From the NCBI GenBank assembly GCA_964432595.1, contig CAYSOF010000001.1:62001-126000 (forward strand): a stretch of DNA of 64,000 nucleotides, in the 5' to 3' direction. The position numbers were made by a program, and so were the translations under genes. Shown here piece after piece: positions 25,128 to 33,605 of this stretch. The stretch is from DASYLJ01 sp964432595 (GTDB taxonomy: Bacteria > Desulfobacterota > Binatia > DP-6). How positions within the stretch are numbered: position 1 is the first letter of the stretch; every line of letters starts with the position of its first letter. The notes under the pieces are model-generated. The model did not search any database. It saw nothing but the letters and a program-made list of their open reading frames with translations, and was not told where the DNA came from.

Positions 25128-27809
25128 CGCCGGGCTCGTATCGCGTTGCTGGCGGCGCTGTCGCTGGGGGCGGTCGCCGCGCGTGCCGCGGCACAGTGCA
25201 ATACGTCGCAGCTGTGTCCCGCCGGCGCCGATCCCTGCGAGATCACGGCTGCCTGCACCGTCGCGGCAGGCTCCACCTTCGACATCCGTCCTCGCTCGCT
25301 CGTCATCAAGGAGGGCAAGGTCCTCACGATCGGCGAGGGTGCAGATCCCCTCACGATCCGCGCCGGCAGCATCCTCTTCGAGAAGGGCGGCCGCATCGTC
25401 GCCACTGGGACCAGGGGCGCGATGGGCGGCAGTGGCGGCAGCGTCACGCTCGAGGCCACCACGACGTTCACGATGCAGTCGCAAGGCAACACCAACTCGC
25501 GCGTCGACACCGTGGGTGAGATCAGCGGCGGAATCGTCGACATCAGCGCCGGCGGAAACGTGACCGTCAACGGTGCGATCCTCGCCAACTCGAGCAGTCC
25601 GAACGGCTTCGGGGGCATCGTCGAGGTTCTCTCCGAGGCTGGAACGGCGCATTTCATGGGCACCGGCCTGCAAGCCATGGGCGGCGCCAACGGCGAGAAC
25701 GGGGCATCCGGCGGCTCGATCGGCGTCTACGCCCACGGCGACGTCACCATCGACGCCCCGTTCGACGTCTCGGGGGGCGACTGCGTCTGCGACATCGCCA
25801 TCGAGTCGGCCAACGGAAACGTCGTCACCACGCCGGCAGGAGACTTCAACCTCCGAGGCAAGGGCGGCATCGGCGACGGAGGATCGACCAGTCTCGCCGC
25901 GGGCGGCAACGTCACGATGGGCGGCGACGTGTTCGCCCCGGCGCGCGGTAGCGGCGGCGAGGACGGGTTCGGCGGCGGCTTCGGCGGCGATCTCGACGTG
26001 TACGCCGGAGGCAACCTCGCACTGAGCGGCCGCGTCGACCTCGACGGCGCCTCGCCGGACGGCGACGGCGGGGCCGCGGACCTGGAGGCCGAGGGCGACA
26101 TCACGGTGAACGGGCTCGTCGGCGCGCCGGTGGAGGGCTTCGGATCGGGTGGCGACGTCTCTCTGCTCGCGGGCCGCGACGTGTTCCTGAACCACACGAT
26201 CGACGTGGGCGCCGACGACTTCGGCGGAGCGGTCGACGCGACGGCCGTCGGCACCGTGCGCGTCGCCGGCACGATCGACGCGGCGACGCCGCCGGACGGG
26301 TTCGGCGGCACCATCCTGATCCAGGGGTGTACCATCGAGACGACCGCGGCGTCCCGTCTCGATGCGCGCGGCCTCGGCACCTTCCCCGCGGCGACGAACT
26401 ATCTGCACGCGAGCAACACGACGACGACGCGCGGCCGCATGCTCGCCGGCGCGGCCAATCGTATCGACTGGCTCGCCACGCCGCCGACCGTGATCCCACC
26501 GGCCGGCTCGCCTCCGCTCATCACACCGGCGGTGACGACGGTGCAGAACCCCGGGTTGCCGTGCTGCGTCGCCTGTCAGGCATGCGGCGACGGCGTCGTC
26601 GACGGGACCGAGCAGTGCGACGACGGGAACACCGCCGGCGGCGATTGCTGCTCGGCAACGTGTCTGCGCGAGCCCGCCGGCAGCCCGTGCGCGTCGGATC
26701 AGAACGCGTGTACGCGCGACGTCTGCGACGACGCCGGCGTGTGCGCGCATCCGGCGGGCAACGCCGGGGCGGCGTGCCGTCCAGCGGCGGGCGCGTGCGA
26801 CGTGGCGGAGACGTGCACCGGCATCTCGCCGACCTGTCCCGTCGACGCGAAGTCGACCGCGGAGTGCCGCGCCGCCGCCGGCGCATGCGACGTCGCCGAG
26901 CGGTGTGACGGGCAGTCGAACCACTGCCCAGCCGACGCGTTCCAGCCGACGACGACGACCTGCCGTCCGGCGGCCGGCGAGTGCGACGTCGCCGACGTGT
27001 GCTCCGGCACGTCGGCGGCATGTGGCGCGGACCTGAAGCGGACGAGCGTGTGCCGCGAGTCCGCGGGCGCGTGCGACGTCGCCGAGCACTGCGACGGCGC
27101 CGGCGACACGTGTCCCGCCGATGCCATGGCGGTGGACGGGACGCGCTGCGGCGGCAACGCGTGCACGGCGGAGGGCACCTGCACCGCGGGCGTCTGCAGC
27201 AGCGGACCGACCGGCGCGTGCGGTCCCTGCGAGGCGTGCGATCCCGAGCTCGGCTGCGTCGCGGCGCCGCGCACCGGCTGCGCGGTGCCGGTCCAGTCGC
27301 GCAAAGCGCAGCTCCAGGTGAAGGACTCGCCGAAGGGTGAGGCGTCCGACCAGCTCGCCTGGAAGTGGCTCAAGGGCAGCGCAACGACCGCCGGCGACTT
27401 CGGCGATCCCGCGACGGCCGACGGCCTCGACCTGTGCGTGTTCGACCGTTCGCAGGCGGTGCCGAGGCTGGTCTTCCGCGCGCACGTGCCCCCGGGACGC
27501 ATGTGCGGCACCAAGCCGTGCTGGGTCGACAAGGGCGCGAAGGGCTTCACGTACGCCGACAAGCTCGGGACCCCCGACGGGATCACACAGCTCACGCTCA
27601 CCCCGGGGACGGACGGCAAGGCCAGGATCCTCGTCCGCGGCAAGGGTACCAATCTGTCGACCCATGCGTTCGGCCTGCCGGCGCCGCCGGTGATGCTTCC
27701 GCTGACGGTGCAGCTCCAGTCCGCGGCGGGAGGTTGCTGGGAAGCCAGCTATTCGGCGCAGGGCGCGAGCAAGAACACGTTCCTCGAGTTCAACGGGAAA
27801 GCCGATTGA
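25119..27809 (+). CDS. Large secreted protein with Gly-rich repeats and Cys-rich (Myxococcus/disintegrin-like) modules
   Basis: An 896-residue exported protein of unknown role. A signal peptide (LLAALSLGAVAARAAA) is followed by about 400 residues of Gly/Asp-rich short-period repeats (GGNVTVNG, GGDVFAP, AGGNLALSG types), suggesting a beta-helix. At about 489 lies a Myxococcus-type Cys-rich module (CGDGVVDGTEQCDDGN). Then four 30-32-residue repeats (about 553-675) of the form CRxAAGxCDVAExC. A further Cys cluster leads to a 170-residue C-terminal domain starting near VQSRKAQLQVKD. It is probably a cell-surface or spore/coat-type protein; function is not inferred. Confidence 0.8.
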   Translation: MRDRRARIALLAALSLGAVAARAAAQCNTSQLCPAGADPCEITAACTVAAGSTFDIRPRSLVIKEGKVLTIGEGADPLTIRAGSILFEKGGRIVATGTRGAMGGSGGSVTLEATTTFTMQSQGNTNSRVDTVGEISGGIVDISAGGNVTVNGAILANSSSPNGFGGIVEVLSEAGTAHFMGTGLQAMGGANGENGASGGSIGVYAHGDVTIDAPFDVSGGDCVCDIAIESANGNVVTTPAGDFNLRGKGGIGDGGSTSLAAGGNVTMGGDVFAPARGSGGEDGFGGGFGGDLDVYAGGNLALSGRVDLDGASPDGDGGAADLEAEGDITVNGLVGAPVEGFGSGGDVSLLAGRDVFLNHTIDVGADDFGGAVDATAVGTVRVAGTIDAATPPDGFGGTILIQGCTIETTAASRLDARGLGTFPAATNYLHASNTTTTRGRMLAGAANRIDWLATPPTVIPPAGSPPLITPAVTTVQNPGLPCCVACQACGDGVVDGTEQCDDGNTAGGDCCSATCLREPAGSPCASDQNACTRDVCDDAGVCAHPAGNAGAACRPAAGACDVAETCTGISPTCPVDAKSTAECRAAAGACDVAERCDGQSNHCPADAFQPTTTTCRPAAGECDVADVCSGTSAACGADLKRTSVCRESAGACDVAEHCDGAGDTCPADAMAVDGTRCGGNACTAEGTCTAGVCSSGPTGACGPCEACDPELGCVAAPRTGCAVPVQSRKAQLQVKDSPKGEASDQLAWKWLKGSATTAGDFGDPATADGLDLCVFDRSQAVPRLVFRAHVPPGRMCGTKPCWVDKGAKGFTYADKLGTPDGITQLTLTPGTDGKARILVRGKGTNLSTHAFGLPAPPVMLPLTVQLQSAAGGCWEASYSAQGASKNTFLEFNGKAD
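26775..27150 (+). repeat. Four tandem Cys-rich coding repeats (about 90-96 bp each)
   Basis: Repeat units begin at the TGC codons at 26775, 26865, 26961 and 27051, each encoding C-R-x-A/S-A-G-x-C-D-V-A-x-x-C followed by C-x-A/V-D near the end. The protein pattern is well kept while DNA differs between units, so expansion is not recent. Confidence 0.75.
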
Positions 27810-27914
27810 TGCGGTTATCTTCGAACACATTCGACGGTCCCGTCGTCTAAGCCTGGAAGCCAACCGAGCGTCGCGCGCGGTTCGTCGCCGAGCGCGCGCT
27901 CCGAGCTGGACGGC

Positions 27915-27938
27915 CCGCGACGTCGGCCGCGGCTGTTT
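27915..27938 (+). terminator. Weak hairpin plus T-run after the Cys-rich gene
   Basis: CCGCG and CGCGG (27915-27919 and 27928-27932) can pair around an 8-base loop and are followed shortly by TGTTTTC. It lies about 105 bases past the stop. The stem is short, so this is only a possible intrinsic terminator. Confidence 0.3.
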
Positions 27939-28031
27939 TCATCCTACGTAGCGCCCACCGCTCTCGTCAGGCGAGGCATGGACGTCGCGTGCCTTCGCGC
28001 CGGGCGCATCACCCACCCGAAAGGAGGACAC

Positions 28032-29234
28032 ATGACCAATCTTCTCGCATCCACATTGGCGCTCGGGGCACTGCTCCTCGTGGCGTCACCGACGGCGGCG
28101 CAACCGTTGCGGACGGACGTGAATTCGTACTTCGCGTTCGCGATGCGCAACGCGAGCTTGAAGAACCTCGATCTGCTGAGCCCCTGCAACGTCGGCGTGA
28201 ACTGCGCACAACCGACCAGCAACAGCAGCTGCGGCGTCGCGGCGCTCGAGAACTCCTTTTTCGCGGACGGCTCGCAGCTGGCCGCCGACGTCACGCGATT
28301 CAACCGAGGCGGCGCGAGCGTCTTCCAGCTCTTCTCGAACCTGATCCCGAACCCCTCGAACGTCACCGTCAGGCAGCCGGGCCCCGGCCCGAACGGGACC
28401 AATCCCCTGACGCTGCCGATCCTGGGCGACCTCGACGGTGACGGGAACCCCAGCTGCGGCACCGGCTGCGCGCCGGACTACGGCGACCTGGCGGCGTTCT
28501 GCGGCCTGCCGACCCCCGCGCCCACGTGCAACGTGGCGAACCCGATTCTCGTCAGGTCGGGCGAAGACTGCCTCGGGCCGGACTCGCACCCCGGCAACGG
28601 GCAGTGCGATCTCCCGGCCGGCACCTACGGCAACCTGACCGTGCAGAACGGCGCGACCATCAGCTTCGACGGCGGAACGTACGGCTTCTGCAGCGTCGGC
28701 ATGGGACGCAACGTCAACGCGGTGGTGAAGAACGCCGCGACCCTGAACGTCAACGGCAACTTCAACGTCAACAACGGGTCGGCCCTGGGCCAGCAGTGCG
28801 GCGATTTCACGGTGAACGCCTTCGGTCCCGGGGCCGTCGGCTTCGGGCGCAACGCGTCCATCACCGGCTTCTTCTGTGCGCCCGAGCGCACGGTGAACCT
28901 CGGCCACAACAACGACCTGACCGGCCGATTCGTCGGCGACTTCATCAACGCCGACTCCAACAACCGCGGGCGATGCTGCGGCGGCGCATGCGCGTGCGTC
29001 GACGACTTCGTTCCGAAGACGGCCTCCGTCGGCGCCACCGTGACGCTGACCGGTGGATGCTCGCTGGCGAGCGTCACCGCCGTCCGCATCTGCGGCATCG
29101 ACGCGCCGATCACCGCCCGCTCGACGAGCGAGATCGAGGTGACGGTGCCCGCCGGGGCGGCCGGCTCGTGCACGGTCGAGGTGGACAGCAGCGCCGGCAC
29201 CTTCACGCTGCTCGCCACGCTCCAAGTGCCCTGA
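28032..29234 (+). CDS. Secreted protein with C-terminal IPT/TIG-like domain
   Basis: A 400-residue exported protein of unknown function. AAGGAGG 5 bases before ATG 28032 fixes the start, giving a signal peptide with cleavage after PTAAQ. The middle contains an Asn/Gly-rich region (LNVNGNFNVNNGS, VNLGHNNDLTGRFVGDFINAD) that reads like an imperfect beta-helix. It also has paired cysteines and an acidic GDLDGDGNPSCG loop that may bind calcium. The last 80 residues (ASVGATVTLTGGCSL to the end) follow the IPT/TIG immunoglobulin-like pattern. It parallels the preceding secreted protein and may share its surface role. Confidence 0.7.
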   Translation: MTNLLASTLALGALLLVASPTAAQPLRTDVNSYFAFAMRNASLKNLDLLSPCNVGVNCAQPTSNSSCGVAALENSFFADGSQLAADVTRFNRGGASVFQLFSNLIPNPSNVTVRQPGPGPNGTNPLTLPILGDLDGDGNPSCGTGCAPDYGDLAAFCGLPTPAPTCNVANPILVRSGEDCLGPDSHPGNGQCDLPAGTYGNLTVQNGATISFDGGTYGFCSVGMGRNVNAVVKNAATLNVNGNFNVNNGSALGQQCGDFTVNAFGPGAVGFGRNASITGFFCAPERTVNLGHNNDLTGRFVGDFINADSNNRGRCCGGACACVDDFVPKTASVGATVTLTGGCSLASVTAVRICGIDAPITARSTSEIEVTVPAGAAGSCTVEVDSSAGTFTLLATLQVP

Positions 29235-29253
29235 TCCGGAGCCATCGCACCGT

Positions 29254-29288
29254 GCGCCGGGGCCCCGCCGGCCGGGGGGCCCCGGCGC
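29254..29288. terminator. Perfect 13-bp GC-rich hairpin between convergent genes
   Basis: GCGCCGGGGCCCC (29254-29266) and its exact complement (29276-29288) flank a 9-base loop. The right arm touches the stop codon of the BamA-like gene. No T-run follows on either strand, so it would act as a bidirectional stop or mRNA end-protector rather than a classical terminator. Confidence 0.6.
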
Positions 29289-30656
29289 TCAGAACGGGTA
29301 ATCGATCCCGGTGAAGATCGACATGCCTTCGGAGCCGCGGCCGACGTCGACGAACGCGAGGATCTGCGGCCGCACGAGGCCGCGGAAGCCGAGACCGTAT
29401 ACCCAGTGCAGGTCGTCGACGGGGCTCGTCGTGACGCCCTTGAACACCTGGCCCGCCTCGAGGAACGGCGCGACCTCGAGCTCCGCATTCACACCGAAGA
29501 GCTTCCGCTTGTAGACGTTCGTGCGGAGCTCCGCGGTGGCGAGCGCGCGGTTGAAACCGATGAAGCGGTCGCCGCCGAAGCCGCGCAACGTGCGCCGTCC
29601 GCCGAGCGAGCTGCGCTCCCAGAAGGGCGTGTCGCTGGGACCGGTCACGTAATCGGCGAGGACGCGCAACGCGAGGATCGGGTTCTTCACCTCGCGGAAC
29701 GGCACGAACCCGCGCGACTCGAAGCCGAACTTGACGAACGAGCTCGAGCTGCCGAGCCGCTGGTCCGCGATGTCGACGTAGATCAGCGACAGCGCGCCTT
29801 TGCTGGGCAGGTCGATCGAGTCGCGCGTGTCGTAGGTGAACTGCAGCTTGTGCGTCCAATAGACCGACGAGCGCAGGCCCTTCCGGCGGATGTCGGTGTC
29901 GCCGTTGCGGCGGAAGCGCGGCGCGTTGATGAACGGCACGTCGTCGACCTGGCCGTGCTGGACGTTGAAGCGCCGGATCTTCATCCGGTACGACAGGCTG
30001 AGCTTCGGCACGAGCCAGATGCCCGGCGTCGCCTCGGCGTACAGGTCCTCGCCCGTGTAGTTCGACTCGTCGTCCTCGTTCGAGTCGTTGCCGAAGCCGT
30101 AGAAGCGCTCCGTCGAATCGCGCTCGTAGAGGAACTTGCCGAGGAGGAACGCGCGCTCGTTCCACAACCCGCGGTCGGCGTACTCGAACTCGTAGTTCTC
30201 GTCGCGCGTCGTCGACTTGCCGACGAGGACCGAGTAGCGGCGCGTCCTGGTGGGGTAGCCGAAGAGACGGAAGTTCGGGAAGACGCCCTTCGTCGCGTTG
30301 TAGCGGATGTCGGGCGCGACCATGTACTTGATCTCGTCCTTGTCATCGAGAAGCAGCCAGACGCCCATCACGCCGTACGTGTCGCCCTCGTTCGGATCGA
30401 GGATGATCTCCGGCACCGGCACGAAGCTCGTGCTCGCCACGCCCGGCGGCAGCCACCGCGACTCCTCCGCCGACGGCTTCTCGGTGAGCTCGGCGGGGAC
30501 CGTGGGATCGATCGGCTGCTCGGGGACGGCCTCGGTCGCCTCGTCGGCGCCGGTCTCGGCGCGGACGGGCGCCGCGACCGCGAGCGCCAGGCACACCAGC
30601 GCGGCGAGCAGGACCGCGATCAGCCGGCGGTGACTGGGAAGTTCGTGAGTATCCAT
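29289..30656 (-). CDS. BamA/TamA-family outer-membrane beta-barrel without POTRA domains
   Basis: A 455-residue outer-membrane protein of the Omp85 (bacterial surface antigen) barrel family. A signal peptide (LIAVLLAALVCLALAVAAP) precedes a roughly 50-residue acidic linker. The barrel then has alternating strands and the family motif GGRRTLRGFGGDRF, and ends in a terminal Phe (GIDYPF). No POTRA repeats are present, unlike BamA itself, so it belongs with short surface-antigen-like members of unclear role (possible lipid or protein transport). Its first 37 bases overlap the end of the GT39 gene upstream on the same strand, consistent with co-transcription. Confidence 0.8.
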   Translation of the reverse strand: MDTHELPSHRRLIAVLLAALVCLALAVAAPVRAETGADEATEAVPEQPIDPTVPAELTEKPSAEESRWLPPGVASTSFVPVPEIILDPNEGDTYGVMGVWLLLDDKDEIKYMVAPDIRYNATKGVFPNFRLFGYPTRTRRYSVLVGKSTTRDENYEFEYADRGLWNERAFLLGKFLYERDSTERFYGFGNDSNEDDESNYTGEDLYAEATPGIWLVPKLSLSYRMKIRRFNVQHGQVDDVPFINAPRFRRNGDTDIRRKGLRSSVYWTHKLQFTYDTRDSIDLPSKGALSLIYVDIADQRLGSSSSFVKFGFESRGFVPFREVKNPILALRVLADYVTGPSDTPFWERSSLGGRRTLRGFGGDRFIGFNRALATAELRTNVYKRKLFGVNAELEVAPFLEAGQVFKGVTTSPVDDLHWVYGLGFRGLVRPQILAFVDVGRGSEGMSIFTGIDYPF

Positions 30657-32395
30657 CGGTCACCAAAGCGGCCGAGCACGTGGAGTGGCCCGGGAACCAG
30701 GCCCTCCGCGCTCTCGCGCCGGCGCTGGGGATCGCTGACGAACGCGAGCGGGATGCCCGCGGCCCAGCGACGGTCGAACTCGGATCGCGCGAGGAACATG
30801 TGCTTCACCTGCGACTCGAGGTACGTCGGAGGCACGAAGTTGGCCGGTTCGATCATCGTGATGGGTCGGCCGGTGTAGAACACGAGGCCGCCGACGAGCT
30901 GATACTCCTCGGGCGACTCGAATACGATCTCCACGTCGGCCGGCACGCGGCGCACGAGCGCCTCGCCGACCGGCTTCCACGAGAACAGCGGCTCCGCCAC
31001 CACCTCCGCACGTAGCACGATCACGAGCATGGGAATCGTGAAGACCGCGAGGCCGGCGGCGCCGAGCGGTGGACGGCGCGACAGCGCGGCCCACCCGAGC
31101 AGCAGCCCGCCGGCCAACGCGGCGGCTCCCGCGGGCGCGGCAAGCGCGATCAGCCGCGGCTCCTGCGCCAGCCAGTAGACGCGCTCGAGCAACGACGGAC
31201 CGATCGTCACGCCGACGACGCCCGCGACGACCAGCGCTGCGCTCACCACGGCGAAGGTGTACCACACGCCCGCCCCGAGCTCGCCCCGGCGCAGCCGCTC
31301 GAAGGCGCGTGCCGCGAGCAGCGCCGCGGCAGGGAGCGCGGGCAGCGAGTAGTGCTCAAGGCGCGACGGCGCCAACGAGAAGAAGCACATCACGCCGGCG
31401 AGCCAGACGCCGAGCAACGCGGACGATCGCTCGCTCGCCGGAGCCGCGGCGCGCCGTCCGCCCCAGGCCTCGCGCACCACGAACGGCACGAGCATCACCC
31501 ACGGCAGCGCACGCGCGACGAACGCCGCCCAGAAAAACGGTAGCCCGTCGCCCTCGGAGTCGCGCGGGAACTTCTTGTCGAGGAAGAAGAGCAGGTGCTG
31601 GTTGACGACGTAGTCCCACGCGAAGCCGGGATGCTCGATCGACACGAGCACGTGCCACGGCAGCACGACGACCGCGCCGACGACGAGGCCGAGCCCGGGG
31701 CGCAGCCGCATGACGCCCTGGAGGCCGTGGTCGCGCACGGTGCAGGCGAGGATCGGCATCGCGGCGACGATCACGGGCACCATGCCCTTCGCGAGGACGC
31801 CGAGGCCGAGGATCGCGTACATGGCGCCGAGCCACCATCCGCGCGCCCGCTCGGACGCGTCGTCCGCCCGGAGCCAGCACCAGACGGCGCCGGCGACGGA
31901 CGCGACGAGGATCGAGTCGGGGCGCAGCGTGCGCGCCTCCAGCACGAAGCCGACGGTGGTCGCCAGGAACGCCGCCGCCACCAGTCCGGTCGTCTCGTCG
32001 TAGAGGCGCGCACCGAGGCGGCCCGTCAGCACGATCGTCAGCATGGCGATGGCCACCGTCACGAGCCGCGCCCACTCGCTCGGCCCGAGCACGCTGAAGA
32101 CCGCGGCGACCAGCCAATACAGCAGCGGCGGCTTGTTGAGGAACAACGTGAAGTCCATCGTCGGCGTCACGAAGTTCCCGCGCAGCAGCATCTCGCGCGC
32201 CACCTCGGCGTAGCGGCCCTCGTTGTCGAAGAAGGCCGGCAGCTCGAGGTGAATGGAGAGGAGGGCACCCGCGACGACGGCCAACACGGCCGTAGGCAAC
32301 CACCGCGGCACGGGCCGCGACCGCCCCTCCACTCGCGCCCCCACCCGGGGTCCCTTGGGTGATCGGGGTGGAAAAGTCAACGTGAACGCGCGCAT
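30620..32395 (-). CDS. ArnT-like GT39 family glycosyltransferase
   Basis: A 591-residue multi-pass membrane glycosyltransferase. Family 39/ArnT hallmarks are FFDNEGRYAEVAREML in the first periplasmic loop (catalytic acidic pair), LFLNKPPLLYWLVAAVF and the SRLEHYSLPALPAAALL segment. The enzyme is expected to use a polyprenyl-phosphate sugar. It lies divergent to the DegT/GT2/oxidoreductase/flippase genes (83 bases apart), which could make exactly such a donor. ATG 32395 is used because the longer frame would overlap the DegT promoter. The last 37 bases overlap the BamA-like gene. Confidence 0.85.
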   Translation of the reverse strand: MRAFTLTFPPRSPKGPRVGARVEGRSRPVPRWLPTAVLAVVAGALLSIHLELPAFFDNEGRYAEVAREMLLRGNFVTPTMDFTLFLNKPPLLYWLVAAVFSVLGPSEWARLVTVAIAMLTIVLTGRLGARLYDETTGLVAAAFLATTVGFVLEARTLRPDSILVASVAGAVWCWLRADDASERARGWWLGAMYAILGLGVLAKGMVPVIVAAMPILACTVRDHGLQGVMRLRPGLGLVVGAVVVLPWHVLVSIEHPGFAWDYVVNQHLLFFLDKKFPRDSEGDGLPFFWAAFVARALPWVMLVPFVVREAWGGRRAAAPASERSSALLGVWLAGVMCFFSLAPSRLEHYSLPALPAAALLAARAFERLRRGELGAGVWYTFAVVSAALVVAGVVGVTIGPSLLERVYWLAQEPRLIALAAPAGAAALAGGLLLGWAALSRRPPLGAAGLAVFTIPMLVIVLRAEVVAEPLFSWKPVGEALVRRVPADVEIVFESPEEYQLVGGLVFYTGRPITMIEPANFVPPTYLESQVKHMFLARSEFDRRWAAGIPLAFVSDPQRRRESAEGLVPGPLHVLGRFGDRWILTNFPVTAG

Positions 32396-32415
32396 CGCGG
32401 GCGCCGGGGTCGGCC

Positions 32416-32444
32416 TTGAATCCCCCCCTGCCGATCGGTAGGCT
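32416..32444 (+). promoter_or_regulatory. Sigma70-like promoter of the DegT gene cluster
   Basis: TTGAAT (32416-32421) and TAGGCT (32439-32444) are separated by exactly 17 bases, 34 bases before the DegT ATG. Both boxes match consensus at four or more positions in otherwise GC-rich DNA. Not tested by any profile. Confidence 0.4.
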
Positions 32445-32453
32445 TCCGCGAAT

Positions 32454-32470
32454 TTTTCCCGGGGGGAAAA
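32454..32470. promoter_or_regulatory. Palindrome TTTTCCC-GGG-GGGAAAA downstream of the promoter
   Basis: Seven-base arms with a 3-base centre lie between the putative -10 and the DegT ATG. Its G/A-rich right half may also serve as ribosome-binding site. Position suits a repressor operator, but no cognate regulator is identified. Confidence 0.35.
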
Positions 32471-32477
32471 GAATCGC

Positions 32478-33605
32478 ATGGAGGCGTTGGCGAGGGCGGC
32501 AGAGCCCACCCGCGTCCGGCTCATCGAGCTGACGCGCGAGTATCACGCACACCGGACCGAGTTGCTCGGTGCGTGCGAGCGGGTGTTGGAGCGTATGCAC
32601 CTGCTGAACGGCGAGGAGCTGAAGCGCTTCGAGTCGGAGATGGCGGCCTACCTCGGCGTGAAGCACGTCCGCGGCGTGGCGTCCGGCACCGACGCCCTCC
32701 GGCTCGCGGTTCGCGCCGCCGGGCTCGGACCCGGCGACGAGGTGCTGATCCAGGCGAATGCGTTCATGGCCGCGGTCGAGGCGCTCAACGACGCCGGCAT
32801 CCGTCCCGTCCCCGTCGAGATCCGCTTCGACGATCTCGGCCCCGACCTCGACGACCTCGCCGCCCGCATCACCGAGCGGACGAAGGGCATCATGGTCGTC
32901 CACCTGTACGGCTTCCCGGTCGACATGGTGCCGCTCCTCCAGCTGGCCGGCGAGCGCGGCCTCACGGTGCTGGAGGACTGCTCGCACGCCCACGGCGCCC
33001 GGCTCGACGGCCGCTGCGTCGGCTCGTTCGGCAAGGCCGGCGCGTTCAGCCTGGGGGTGGTGAAGAACCTGGCGGCATACGGCGACGCCGGCTTCGTCTG
33101 CAGCGACGACGGGGAGCTGGCCACACGGATCAAGCTCCTCGGCACGCACGGCCAGGTGAAGAAGAACGAGCACGCGTTCTACGGCGGCAACAGCCGGCTC
33201 GACGAGCTCCACGCCGCCATGCTGCGCGTGAAGCTCGACGTCCTCGACGCGCGCAACGCCCGCCGCGCCGCCATCGCCGACCACTACAGCGAGGCGCTCC
33301 GCGGCAAGCTCGTCGTGCCGCCGTCGGACGAGCGCCGCACCCACGTGTACCACCAGTACGTGGTGCGCACGCAGCGTCGCGACGCGCTGAAAAAGCACCT
33401 GGAATCCAACGACGTGGAGACCGGCGTACATTATCCCGTGCCCATCCATCGTCAGCCGGCCTGGGTGAACGCGTTCGGCGAGGGCCCGTCCCTGCCCCGC
33501 GCCGAGCAGGTCGCCCGCGAGATCCTCTCGCTGCCGGTGCATCCCGACCTGACCGACGCCGAGGTGGAGCACGTCGCGCGGACGGCGGCGCGCTTCTTCG
33601 ACTGA
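32478..33605 (+). CDS. DegT/DnrJ/EryC1/StrS-family sugar aminotransferase
   Basis: A 375-residue PLP-dependent aminotransferase that usually installs an amino group on a nucleotide-linked keto sugar. Family blocks seen are LNGEELKRFESEMAAYLG, ASGTDALRLAVRAAGLGPGDEVL, VLEDCSHAHGA with the PLP-contacting acidic residue, and FSLGVVKNLAAYGDAG with the Schiff-base Lys. DELHAAMLRVKL and HVYHQYVVR complete the active site. Start ATG 32478. Its stop overlaps the ATG of the GT2 gene (TGATG). With the oxidoreductase two genes later it can form a keto-sugar/amination pair. Product sugar unknown. Confidence 0.9.
   Translation: MEALARAAEPTRVRLIELTREYHAHRTELLGACERVLERMHLLNGEELKRFESEMAAYLGVKHVRGVASGTDALRLAVRAAGLGPGDEVLIQANAFMAAVEALNDAGIRPVPVEIRFDDLGPDLDDLAARITERTKGIMVVHLYGFPVDMVPLLQLAGERGLTVLEDCSHAHGARLDGRCVGSFGKAGAFSLGVVKNLAAYGDAGFVCSDDGELATRIKLLGTHGQVKKNEHAFYGGNSRLDELHAAMLRVKLDVLDARNARRAAIADHYSEALRGKLVVPPSDERRTHVYHQYVVRTQRRDALKKHLESNDVETGVHYPVPIHRQPAWVNAFGEGPSLPRAEQVAREILSLPVHPDLTDAEVEHVARTAARFFD

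Noticed and set aside
26775..27150. Regular 90-96-bp repeats that could suggest a CRISPR-like or satellite array
   Set aside because: They lie in frame inside a coding region, encode conserved Cys patterns, and have no identical direct repeats with unique spacers.
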